This document shows positions 1-7,038 of a DNA stretch of 10,972 nucleotides, piece by piece. The number at the start of each line of letters is the position of its first letter. The stretch's first letter is position 1. Made by a program: the position numbers and the translations under genes. Source of the DNA: an uncultured Alphaproteobacteria bacterium (lineage in GTDB: Bacteria; Pseudomonadota; Alphaproteobacteria; Paracaedibacterales; CAIULA01); contig CAIVFQ010000165.1 in the NCBI GenBank assembly GCA_903905285.1, forward strand, positions 1 to 10,972. The letters are read 5' to 3'. Below the pieces are notes generated by a model. It made no database searches and had not been told where the DNA came from. It worked only from the letters and a program-made list of their open reading frames with translations.

Positions 1-110
1 TACCAGATGAGACGCACAAATGCAAATCCATCTCTACTAAAATTTTAAGAATACAAACAAGGACTGAAGTCTCTTTCGCCTGAAGGCGAAGGTTTTAACC
101 AATTAGGAGA
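1..110. other. Left-edge noncoding or unassigned stretch
   Basis: No gene could be assigned here. A plus-strand reading frame is open from base 3 to a TGA at 81-83, and a minus-strand frame is open from about base 98 to the edge. Both are about 30 codons or fewer inside the window and resemble no family I recognise. The stretch begins exactly where the minus-strand NagZ similarity stops, so it may be foreign DNA, a deletion junction or an intergenic repeat. It contains one strong hairpin, listed separately. Confidence 0.4.
73..92 (+). terminator. Hairpin, possible weak terminator
   Basis: An eight-base-pair stem (CTTTCGCC / GGCGAAGG, one T-G wobble) with a TGAA loop is followed on the plus strand by TTTTAA. 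It overlaps the TGA that closes the open plus-strand frame entering at the left edge, so it could terminate a plus-strand gene. The T-run is short. A REP-like dispersed palindrome is an equally good explanation. Confidence 0.35.
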
Positions 111-209
111 CTATAAAATAAACCCTAATGGCTGAGCGTCTTTGAAAAACGCCGCCTCTTCGGGCAGCAGATCTGGCCCTTGGCAACTAAAGAGGACGGC
201 TTTGGTCAA
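111..209 (-). pseudogene. nagZ: nagZ fragment (beta-N-acetylhexosaminidase, N-terminus only)
   Basis: Reading from a TTG at 209 (about 15 bases after the SPOR gene stop) gives 32 residues containing TKAVLFSCQG and then EEAAFFKDAQPLGFIL, followed by TAG at 113-111. This matches the well-known N-terminus of alphaproteobacterial NagZ, a glycoside hydrolase family 3 enzyme of about 340 residues that removes N-acetylglucosamine from anhydromuropeptides during cell-wall recycling. Position supports the call: nagZ normally follows argS and the SPOR gene in alphaproteobacteria. Expected downstream sequence (the FARN-type segment, the KH(F/I)PGHG-type motif and the catalytic Asp) is absent in every frame of the remaining 110 bases. 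The fragment cannot be catalytic. The rest was either deleted or displaced by an insertion beyond the left edge. Confidence 0.72.
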
Positions 210-224
210 GTGTTTGTACTCTCT

Positions 225-1572
225 TTAAGGAAGCTGAATCACACGGCACGTGCTGCCCAACCTATTGCACTTTGACAAAGCGGCATTTCGTTTTTGAAAG
301 GGGCCGATCAAGGCACGATAAATTTTCTTCCCATCGTCTGTTTCAAAGACTTCTGTTCGATCCTCATAATCAGCTAACTCTGCGCGATGTTTTTTACGTA
401 ACCGCTTTAATTCATCCTTAGCGGCGGCTTCGGTTGGCAACGTCCCCAATTGAATATAAAATCCTGCGCCCGGGATAATTTTCGCAGCGGGGGCAGGTTT
501 TGAAGGAGCAACCCCTGCGGGAGCCTCTGGCACAACAGGCGCAACGGCCCGTGGTTGCGGTGATTGAGGAGCATAACCCGGCTGCTGCATTTGACCCGGA
601 TAGGGTTGACCGCCCTGTGGTTGAGGCACTGCCGCATCTGGCGCAGGCGGATAATAAGCCTGTTGCCCTTGGTTAACTTGTCCCTGATTAGCCTGTCCTG
701 GGACGGGCTGAGGGATAAGCCGGCTGAGGAGGCACAGGAACGCCACTGGGTTGATACCCTTGTTGTGGGTAAGGCTGTTGTTGCTGAGAAGGTTGCTGTT
801 GAGGATAACCCGGCTGCTGTTGTTGAGAAGGATCAGCAACAGGCGGAGCCATTGGCTGTTCAGGCGGTGGTAATAACCGTTCAACCGGCGCCTCTGTGCC
901 AGGGGTGATTCTTCCGTAAATCAATTTGTCTTGATAAGGGATCTCTGCCCCACCAGGATTTTCTGGCTTAACCTTAAAAGGCCCGGGCTCTGCCTCAATC
1001 AAAACTGGCCCCTCGGCATTGGGTTGGCTGAGCCAACGATAGCCAAACCAAAGAATGGCCACCATCACAGTCAGGCCGATTAAGGCAACAATGAATTTAA
1101 AGGGAGAAGGCCGTTCGACCCATTCTTCCGAATCGTCTGATGATTCTTCTTGGTCATCTTGCCAAAAACTAAGGCCTTTCAGTTCATCCGTTCGGGAGGG
1201 CTTTTTATAGTGATTTTGGTTATACCCACCTTGGCCATACTCATTTTGACGCTCACTCTGGCGTTCATTTTGACGGGACGGACGCAAACGGCCAAAGTCA
1301 CCTGACTCATCCTCTAAAGAAGGGGCAGACCTAAATGGCGGCTGCGGCCTTGGTTGAGGTTGAGATTGCTGTTGATAAGACTCTTGCCTTAAAGAGGGCG
1401 GATAGCCCCGATTCCCAAGGTTGGGCTGAACATATTGGTCATCGTACTCATCCGTCGGTTCTCTGTCAGAAGGTTGCGTTGGACGCGGTGAAGATTTTAA
1501 ATACATCTCTTGTTCAAACCGCCGAAAGTCATTTTCTGCTTGATTTTTACGTCCACCAAAAAAGCGTGCCAT
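225..1572 (-). CDS. SPOR-domain membrane protein, frameshifted
   Basis: Bitopic inner-membrane protein expected to bind denuded septal peptidoglycan through its C-terminal SPOR domain. The first frame (1572 to 688) gives 294 residues: an acidic, Gln/Arg-rich cytoplasmic region, a membrane segment at about 157-180, then a periplasmic stretch with PENPGGAEIPYQDKLIYGRI, which is typical of alphaproteobacterial SPOR proteins, and a Gln/Pro-rich linker. That frame ends at a TAG-free run into TAA. The SPOR domain itself (GAGFYIQLG near its start, RALIGPF, final CRVIQLP) lies in the next frame down to TAA at 227-225. Removing one C from the CCC at 714-712 joins them as PPQPAYPQPVPGQANQGQ and restores a 448-residue protein. 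The gene shares one base with the argS stop (TAATG) and has a good AGGAG site. The frameshift could be a real mutation, a sequencing error or ribosomal slippage. Confidence 0.85.
712..714 (-). other. Frameshift site in the SPOR gene
   Basis: The minus strand reads TAT CCC TCA here. Deleting one C, or a +1 ribosomal slip on CCC-T, changes frame so that the linker continues QPVPGQANQGQ into the SPOR domain. Without it the protein ends 7 codons later at TAA. The exact base is uncertain within a few codons because the linker is low complexity, but the crossover must lie before the upstream-frame TAA (690-688) and after the last clearly correct linker codons. Confidence 0.65.
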
Positions 1573-3320
1573 TATTTCATCTCCTGTACTGGGGTAATAC
1601 CTAAAAGCTCTAAGCCGCTGGCAATAACAGCTGCTGTTGCTGTAATAAGGGCCAAGCGAGCCTGTGTTTGTTCAAAGTTCTGTGGGTCTATGAATCGCAA
1701 ATGAGTATGGTCTTTTCCTTTATTCCACAAAGCATGAAACGTAGAAGAAACATCATACAAGAAATTTGCCACCCGATGCGGTTCCCGTGTTTGCGCTGCC
1801 ACCTCAACCTGACGTGGCCAATTCGTTAATATTTTAATCATTGCTAATTCATGCTCATCCTTTAACAGATGTAAAGGCAATGATACGTTTTTCAAGGTTA
1901 ACTCTGGAAATATATCACGATTATGACGTAAAACCGAATACACCCGCGCATGAGCATATTGAATATAGAAAATGGGATTGTCGCGGCTTTGTTCAATCAC
2001 CTTGGCAAAATCAAAATCGATCGACATATCTTGGTGTCGCGAAACCATCATATAACGCGTTGCGTCCTTACCAACCCGTTCAATGACTTCCTTCAACGTA
2101 ATAAACGTTCCTGCCCGTTTTGACATACGAACCGGCACACCATTATCAAGAAAATTGACCATCTGGCAAACTTTAATCTCGACCGTTTTTTGCCCATCGG
2201 TTAAGGCCTTAACGGCGGACTGAATCCGTTTCACATAGCCACTGTGGTCAGCCCCAAAAACATTAACTAAATGGTCGAAACCCCGTTGCAGTTTATCTTG
2301 GTGATAGGCCACATCACCGGCAAAATATGTCCATTCTCCATCTGATTTGCACAAAGGGCGATCAACATCATCACCATAGGTTGTTGCCCTAAACAAGGTT
2401 TGAGGACGGGGTTCCCAGTCGTCAATGACATGCCCCTTAGGCGGTTCCAAAACACCTTGGTATACGTCACCCTTGGCTTGTAAAATATCTAATGTTTTTT
2501 GAACTTGATTGTTTGCAATCAAAGCCTTTTCAGATGTGAACACATTCATGTGCACACCTAAGTTTTCTAAATCTTGGCGAGTCAGATTTAACATTTCTTG
2601 GGTGGAAATCTCACGGAAATAATCTAACCAGTTTTCCTGTGGTTGATTCAGCCACTTGGTGCCATCTTGTTCGAAAATCTTTTTAGACAAGGGAACTAAA
2701 TAATCAGCCGCGTACATATCAGCGTCAAAATCAGCTATTTCGATAGGCTGACCACATGCCTCGCGATAACGCACATAAACAGACCGTGCCAAGGCGTTAA
2801 TCTGCCCCCCAGCATCATTCACATAATATTCACGACAAACATCATACCCAACCTTAGATAATAAGGCAGCCACCGTATCCCCCAAAACCGCGTTACGACC
2901 ATGGCCGGCGTGCATAGGGCCTGTTGGGTTGGTGGAAACAAATTCGACATCCACTTTTTGACCAGCGCCTAAAGCTGATGCGCCATAATGGCTACCTTTT
3001 TCTAAAATGATGGGAAGCTGCGCCTGCCAAAATTCAGGCGATAGTGTTAAATTGATAAACCCGGGCCCCGCCACCTCAGCCTTGATAATCTCTGATCGAT
3101 CGAGCAAGTTCGAAGCGATGCGTTGCGCCAGATCTTTCGGGGGTTGACCTAAAGGCTTTGCCAAAACCATCGCCGCATTGGTGGCCAAGTCACCATGACT
3201 GGGGTCGCGTGTTGGCTCGACAGTGATTTTTTGTTGCCAGCCAGCGGCTAACGGACTGTCAAGATTTAAGACGCGAATGCTTTCAACGACATAGGCATGG
3301 AAGATGGGGAACAAGTTCAT
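1572..3320 (-). CDS. argS: Arginyl-tRNA synthetase
   Basis: Class I aminoacyl-tRNA synthetase (cytoplasmic) that attaches arginine to tRNA-Arg using ATP. The 582-residue length is normal. The N-terminal tRNA-binding (Add-1) domain occupies about residues 1-110. The HIGH motif is seen as HAGHGRN at 137-143 within VEFVSTNPTGPMHAGHG, and the KMSKS-type motif as VRMSKRAG at about 397-404. GADHSGYVKR (about 356-365) and the C-terminal anticodon-binding DALR domain (from about 450) are also typical. The ATG at 3320 gives the usual MNLF-type start, though no clear Shine-Dalgarno sequence precedes it. It is the first gene of a minus-strand unit that continues into the SPOR gene and the nagZ remnant. 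The sequence appears intact throughout. Confidence 0.97.
   Translation of the reverse strand: MNLFPIFHAYVVESIRVLNLDSPLAAGWQQKITVEPTRDPSHGDLATNAAMVLAKPLGQPPKDLAQRIASNLLDRSEIIKAEVAGPGFINLTLSPEFWQAQLPIILEKGSHYGASALGAGQKVDVEFVSTNPTGPMHAGHGRNAVLGDTVAALLSKVGYDVCREYYVNDAGGQINALARSVYVRYREACGQPIEIADFDADMYAADYLVPLSKKIFEQDGTKWLNQPQENWLDYFREISTQEMLNLTRQDLENLGVHMNVFTSEKALIANNQVQKTLDILQAKGDVYQGVLEPPKGHVIDDWEPRPQTLFRATTYGDDVDRPLCKSDGEWTYFAGDVAYHQDKLQRGFDHLVNVFGADHSGYVKRIQSAVKALTDGQKTVEIKVCQMVNFLDNGVPVRMSKRAGTFITLKEVIERVGKDATRYMMVSRHQDMSIDFDFAKVIEQSRDNPIFYIQYAHARVYSVLRHNRDIFPELTLKNVSLPLHLLKDEHELAMIKILTNWPRQVEVAAQTREPHRVANFLYDVSSTFHALWNKGKDHTHLRFIDPQNFEQTQARLALITATAAVIASGLELLGITPVQEMK
1581..1585 (-). promoter_or_regulatory. 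Ribosome binding site of the SPOR gene
   Basis: AGGAG lies eight bases before the ATG at 1572, inside the last codons of argS. It supports that start and, with the TAATG stop-start overlap, indicates coupled translation of argS and the SPOR gene. Confidence 0.75.
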
Positions 3321-3427
3321 AAACTATCAAAACAAAAAAAACATACTTTTAAAAACATTACTATGACTGTAAGAATTCTTCTATGAAATTCATAACCACA
3401 AACATTTGGAAGAAGTCGAGAAATAAT

Positions 3428-4258
3428 ATGAAAAGAAAAATTGAAATGATGATTGTTTTATTTCTTCTATCAACATTTTTTTCAATTGCTGAAGCAAGAA
3501 ACACAATCATGGTCACCGCGGCAACCGGTGCCCTTGGTAATGCTATTTGTGAACAGCTTGCACTTGAGGGTTACGATTTACTGATTGCGGGCAGAAACCC
3601 AGAAAAAATAGATGACCTTAAAAAGATGCTGACCTCAAAGTATCAAGAAGTGCACGTGCAAAGTGTAATCATTGATTTTTCAGATACCAAAACTATTGAA
3701 GAGGCTGCGAAGCAGGTTTCACCTGATTCGATTAAAGGTATTGTCCTTATTGGCCCACGACCCTTGCTAAGCAAAAATGGCATCCCAGATAAAAGTGAAT
3801 GGGCTAAAATATTTGCAGAAACTTTTATTGCCCCTCTTGAGGTTGTGAGATTATTTACGCCTCATCTTCAAGATAATAGCAGCATTGTTGTTATTTCAGG
3901 AAACTCCTCTAAGAATTATATGCCAAGCTATCCCAATACCAACGTCATACGTCTAGCGTGGACTGGTGAGGTTAAAAATCTAGCGCACCTTTTTGGTGGC
4001 CGTAAAATTCGCGTTAATGCCATTTCACCTGGAGTGATCCTGACGCGACATCATATAGAAAGAATAAAAACACAAGCCGCCTCAAACAACATTACTTTCG
4101 AAGAACAGCTTGCTAAAGAAACAGCCGCTGTGCCGTTAAAATCTTATGGAAAAACAGAAGATTTGGGAAATTTAATTTCGTTTTTATTGTCTGAAAAATC
4201 AGCCCATTTAAACGGCACAAACACCCTTCTTGATGGAGGGGAATCAAATGCCTATTAA
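3428..4258 (+). CDS. SDR-family oxidoreductase-like protein with signal peptide
   Basis: Short-chain dehydrogenase/reductase fold of 276 residues from the ATG at 3428. An in-frame ATG at 3383 would add 15 residues. I prefer 3428 because it puts a classical Sec signal first: KRK, a hydrophobic core from about 6 to 20, and an AEA cleavage site at 21-23. The nucleotide-binding turn is T30 to G37 (TAATGALG), the NNAG position reads LIGPRP, and SPG is at 200-202. The usual Tyr-x-x-x-Lys pair is not visible. The aligned region reads YPNTNVIRLAW, so the pair appears to be Thr171/Arg175 (or Tyr168/Asn172). Some SDR subgroups with Ser-Asn-x-x-Arg here are known, so it may be a variant enzyme or a non-catalytic binding protein. 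Its substrate is unknown. It is the only plus-strand gene in the window, divergent from argS and convergent with the protease gene. Confidence 0.85.
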   Translation: MKRKIEMMIVLFLLSTFFSIAEARNTIMVTAATGALGNAICEQLALEGYDLLIAGRNPEKIDDLKKMLTSKYQEVHVQSVIIDFSDTKTIEEAAKQVSPDSIKGIVLIGPRPLLSKNGIPDKSEWAKIFAETFIAPLEVVRLFTPHLQDNSSIVVISGNSSKNYMPSYPNTNVIRLAWTGEVKNLAHLFGGRKIRVNAISPGVILTRHHIERIKTQAASNNITFEEQLAKETAAVPLKSYGKTEDLGNLISFLLSEKSAHLNGTNTLLDGGESNAY

Positions 4259-4277
4259 AGCCTTAAGGCGTTTTTTT
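4257..4277 (+). terminator. Probable terminator of the SDR gene
   Basis: Immediately at the stop codon, AAAGCC-TTAA-GGCGTTT can fold into a short stem (with one unpaired G) running directly into seven T residues. The stem is short, but the T-run and placement fit an intrinsic terminator. Confidence 0.5.
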
Positions 4278-4360
4278 CAACCATAACATCTCCAAACCAC
4301 CCTTATTGGAACAAGATAAAAAGGTTAACAAATGATGAACACAGAAAATTAACCCAGCAG

Positions 4361-5419
4361 CTAAAAACTTTCTATTCTCTGTAAAATCTTTACAAAAGTT
4401 GGGTCGCGAAAGTAGCCCCGTGTTTTTTTATCGTAAGTTAAAGGGTTGGTATCTTCTTGATAAAACAGGGCAAAAATCGTTTGATAATTGTTAAAGGCTT
4501 TCTGGGGATGGCTTAAAATATAGTCGTGCTCTGCGTCACCTTTAGGGGCCTGGAATCGCCCGGATAAATGGGCAAAGCTGGTTACAATTCCGAACAGGTA
4601 ATATTCTGTTTTCCCATTGACCTCTACCCTTACAAAAATGGGCGCGCCGCTTGTGCCAGGCAAAGCCAAAGCATAAGGTCTTTTTCCGTCCTTTAACCAA
4701 TTCTGCGTAGCCTCAAAAACACGGGTGGTTTCTTCGTCTGCGTACTCTGAAGGTTGGGTCAACTTTTCATTAGGCTTAAAGAAAAACGAAGATTGCAACA
4801 AAGACCGTTTTGAAGCCAATTCTTCATCATCTAACCCGACCAAGTGGTACGTATCTCGTTCATATAATCGAAAGGCACGCTTCATGGTAGGCTGCCTCGG
4901 TTGATCAGACATTCCAAAACTAACAACTGTTAAAAGGGCCTGGGTAGGAATGGTTTTTTTGTCGAATATCTTGGCGGGCTGAATGTGATAGACAGGGCAT
5001 TTAAGTTTCACCAAAGCAATATCATGCTTGGCTTGCAGACCAGAATTTTCAGTATAACGGGCATCAACAAGAACACAGTCCACATCAACCGCAAAAATCT
5101 GGCCATTTTGTATAAAGGTCACTTGCACTTGGTCGACACGTAAGGGATTATTCTTCAATTCCAACTTACGTTTTTGAATCATTTCAACTACCCCATGGGC
5201 AGCCGTAGCCACCAAATTGGGGGCAATTAACACACCCGTTTGGCTGATTAGGGCCTTATGATCAACAATCTGACAGGCCGCATCGAAAGCAACATTTTCC
5301 CCGGCCAAGTTTTGATAATCGCGTTGCTGATGAACCCCATCAGACAGCATCGCCCTAACAGGCGTTACCCCCGATAAAGCTAAAAAAATCAGCCAAAATA
5401 TTTTGAATTTATTAGTCAT
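4361..5419 (-). CDS. Secreted trypsin-like serine protease
   Basis: Chymotrypsin-fold (family S1) endopeptidase, probably exported across the inner membrane. A signal peptide is visible: a Lys-containing N-terminus, hydrophobic core FWLIFLALSG and PVRA before the mature chain. The catalytic triad is recognisable: His in VATAAHGV (about residue 75), Asp in KHDIALVKL (about 133) and Ser in LPGTSGAPIF (about 257), the last being a variant of GDSGGP. I start at the ATG at 5419 (352 residues); a TTG two codons upstream (5425) is possible. Neither has a strong Shine-Dalgarno. There is no visible PDZ domain, so it is not DegP/HtrA-like. About 90 bases separate it from the SIMPL gene upstream, so it may have its own promoter. 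Its substrate cannot be inferred. Known bacterial relatives include secreted V8/trypsin-like proteases. Confidence 0.85.
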   Translation of the reverse strand: MTNKFKIFWLIFLALSGVTPVRAMLSDGVHQQRDYQNLAGENVAFDAACQIVDHKALISQTGVLIAPNLVATAAHGVVEMIQKRKLELKNNPLRVDQVQVTFIQNGQIFAVDVDCVLVDARYTENSGLQAKHDIALVKLKCPVYHIQPAKIFDKKTIPTQALLTVVSFGMSDQPRQPTMKRAFRLYERDTYHLVGLDDEELASKRSLLQSSFFFKPNEKLTQPSEYADEETTRVFEATQNWLKDGKRPYALALPGTSGAPIFVRVEVNGKTEYYLFGIVTSFAHLSGRFQAPKGDAEHDYILSHPQKAFNNYQTIFALFYQEDTNPLTYDKKTRGYFRDPTFVKILQRIESF

Positions 5420-5438
5420 ACCCAATAGGTAGTATTTT

Positions 5439-5467
5439 TTCCGAATATATCAACCCCAAGTTCGGAA
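5439..5467. repeat. Inverted repeat TTCCGAA / TTCGGAA upstream of the protease gene
   Basis: Perfect 7-base arms at 5439-5445 and 5461-5467 are separated by 15 bases, and one further base pair extends the stem. The repeat lies about 20-50 bases before the protease start, where an operator or an mRNA leader hairpin could act. A third TTCCGAA is at 5505-5511. The two occurrences TTCGGAAATT and TTCCGAAATT share the same flank. Confidence 0.4.
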
Positions 5468-5483
5468 ATTTTTATCAGACCTC

Positions 5484-5512
5484 TTTCGAAACCAAAAACG
5501 CCGGTTCCGAAA
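5484..5512 (-). terminator. Hairpin after the SIMPL gene
   Basis: In the minus-strand transcript, ten consecutive pairs form between UUUCGGAACC and GGUUUCGAAA (one G-U) around a nine-base loop that includes a U-run. The hairpin begins seven bases after the TAG of the last operon gene. On the plus strand the same stem would contain an A-C mismatch, so it is better suited to the minus-strand RNA. No U-tract directly follows, so it could protect the 3' end or attenuate rather than be a strong terminator. Confidence 0.45.
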
Positions 5513-5518
5513 TTAAGT

Positions 5519-6244
5519 CTAGTCAACCAGGTTAAACGTCACAGTTGTCACTACGCGAATTTTCTTCTGAAGACTTCCAACTTCATTGTGTTCTTCATTC
5601 GGACTGGTAATGCTAAACGCTCCTTGAACAGCATTTCGAATTTCCCCCACCCGTGATCCTGAATCCTTCGCAAACTGTAAGGCTGCTTGTCGGGCGCTTT
5701 GCGTCGCCTCGGCAATCATTTCCGTGCGCAAATCAGCAAAGCGGGTGAAATAATAACGCGTACTGGGACTAATATTCACCTGTTGCTTGATCAGTTCCGC
5801 CGTTTGGTTGGAAACATCTTTGATCACATCAACTTGATTTGTGTTGACCTTTACGCGGGTGGTCAAAATATAACGATACTCGTTCTTCTCTCCTTGAGAG
5901 CTATATTCCCTTGTTTGGCGGTCAAACAATTCTGTTCCATCAAGAGTCACTTCTTCGTCTTTAAGGCCTTTGGATTTTAAAAAGGCCAGAACAGCCTTTG
6001 TATCTTCATCGCTTTTCTTTTGAATTTCGGCTAAATCATTCCCAGGATTTTTAAAGGTCAGCATCAGTTCGCCCATATCAGATTTAACTTCGCGTTCGGA
6101 AAAACCCTTTACCATAATCGCACGATCGCTGGTCTTGAATTTTTCAATAGATCGGCCAATAAAAAAACCACTAAGGGCTGTTCCCAAAGCAATAATGGCA
6201 GCGACCGCCATAACTATCAGGGGTTTCATCGTCGTGTTATTCAT
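5519..6244 (-). CDS. SIMPL (DUF541) domain protein, intact copy
   Basis: 241-residue protein with an N-terminal membrane anchor or signal segment (about 7-31) and a SIMPL domain from about residue 40 to the end, so it should face the periplasm. Family hallmarks are VKGFSERE near the start, the RYYFTRFADL segment, EATQSARQAA and DSGSRVGEI near the end. SIMPL proteins are widespread in bacteria, with links to the cell envelope and outer-membrane assembly in some species; no enzymatic activity is established. The ATG at 6244 overlaps the upstream stop (ATGA) and has AAGGA eight bases before it. It is the last gene of the secretion/pilus-type operon and is a paralogue of the broken copy just upstream. 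The duplication has left it with the ribosome binding site supplied by a copied gene tail. No defect is visible. Confidence 0.88.
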   Translation of the reverse strand: MNNTTMKPLIVMAVAAIIALGTALSGFFIGRSIEKFKTSDRAIMVKGFSEREVKSDMGELMLTFKNPGNDLAEIQKKSDEDTKAVLAFLKSKGLKDEEVTLDGTELFDRQTREYSSQGEKNEYRYILTTRVKVNTNQVDVIKDVSNQTAELIKQQVNISPSTRYYFTRFADLRTEMIAEATQSARQAALQFAKDSGSRVGEIRNAVQGAFSITSPNEEHNEVGSLQKKIRVVTTVTFNLVD

Positions 6245-7038
6245 CGTTTAAATCCTTGGGCAGCAGTTATTTCGTTATTTTTATGTTCAGAGGATTCATA
6301 AAGTTTGTCAAGAGAGTGGGGTTCGAGTTCTTTCTGATCAACCAGATTGAAGGCGGCTCTTGTTATAACGCGGAATTCCTTATCCTTCTGAAAATCACCT
6401 TTAATTTGAATTTTGGGAATACTAAATACTTTCGCGTTTCGAATTTCCCCCACCCGTGACCCTGAATCTTTCGCAAACTGTAAGGCAGCCTGTCGCGCAC
6501 TTTGCGTTGCCTCGGCAATCATTTCAGTGCGTAGATCAGCATAACGGGTAAAATAGTAACGTATACTAGAGGAACTTACCTGCCGCTCTAAAAGTTCAGC
6601 GGGCCTGGAAGCAATTTCCTCAAGCACATCAAGTTTGGCTGTGATGATTTTTAAACGGGTGACCAGCGTGTAATGATACTCACTTTTCCTTCCTTTTGCA
6701 TGCATCCAATTATCCAATAGGCTTGCTTCTTTAAGGCTTATTTATTCGTCTTTAATACCTTTGGATTTTAAAAAAACGAGAATATCTTTTTGTGCCTGGT
6801 CATTTTTTTCTTGTATTTCGGCTAAATCATTACCTTGGGTTCTAAAGTTCAGAATCAGCTCGCCCAAGTCAGACCTGACCTTACGTTCTGAAAAACCTTT
6901 CACTCTAACAATACCAGGCCTTCTGGCCTTGGGTTTTCCCATGGATTGGCTAACAAAAAAACCACCAAGAGCGGCACCCAAAGAAACAATGACAGCGACT
7001 GCGATAATTATCAGGGGCTTCATCGTCGTGTTATTCAT
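6241..7038 (-). pseudogene. SIMPL (DUF541) protein copy interrupted by a stop, with chimeric C-terminus
   Basis: Tandem paralogue of the downstream SIMPL gene (same MNNTTMKPLI start, VKGFSER, FLKSKG-KDE). Codon 99 (6744-6742) is TAA where the intact copy has GAA; reading continues in the same frame through ISLKEASLLDNW to a TGA at 6243-6241. No frameshift is needed. After NLVD, where the intact copy stops, this one continues into QKELEPHSLDKLYESSEHKN and QGFKR. That tail is homologous to the tail of the gene upstream, so the end is a fusion created by the duplication. In the most conserved 36-residue block the two copies are identical in protein and differ at 11 nucleotide positions, all silent. 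An internal restart (TTG at 6717 or a later ATG) would lack the membrane segment. The ATG at 7038 overlaps the upstream TGA and has AAGGA eight bases before it. Confidence 0.85.

Noticed and set aside
1..83. End of a plus-strand gene at the left edge
   Set aside because: The frame from base 3 to the TGA at 81-83 is only 26 codons and its translation matches no family that I recognise; chance openness is likely at this length.
720..884. Upstream half of the 225-884 minus-strand frame as a separate gene start
   Set aside because: This part overlaps the correct frame of the SPOR gene and encodes unstructured, unlikely sequence. Only the part after the frameshift near 712 is real coding sequence.
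564..908. Plus-strand open frame opposite the SPOR gene
   Set aside because: It lies over the low-complexity Gln/Pro linker and SPOR region, which opens spurious frames on the other strand; its translation resembles no protein, and the minus-strand gene is supported by domain, position and ribosome binding site.
3383..3427. Earlier ATG start of the SDR gene
   Set aside because: The 15 extra residues would bury the signal peptide behind a polar lead, and there is no better ribosome binding site there. It is kept as a possible alternative only.
3321..3427. Divergent promoters between argS and the SDR gene
   Set aside because: The interval is AT-rich and several weak -10-like hexamers (for example TACTAT near 3360) occur by chance. 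None has a convincing -35 partner at proper spacing, so no promoter is claimed.
6241..6717. Treating the second half of the broken SIMPL copy as an independent gene
   Set aside because: It is in the same frame as the first half, separated by one TAA, has only a TTG start without a ribosome binding site, and would lack the membrane or signal segment that the family needs.
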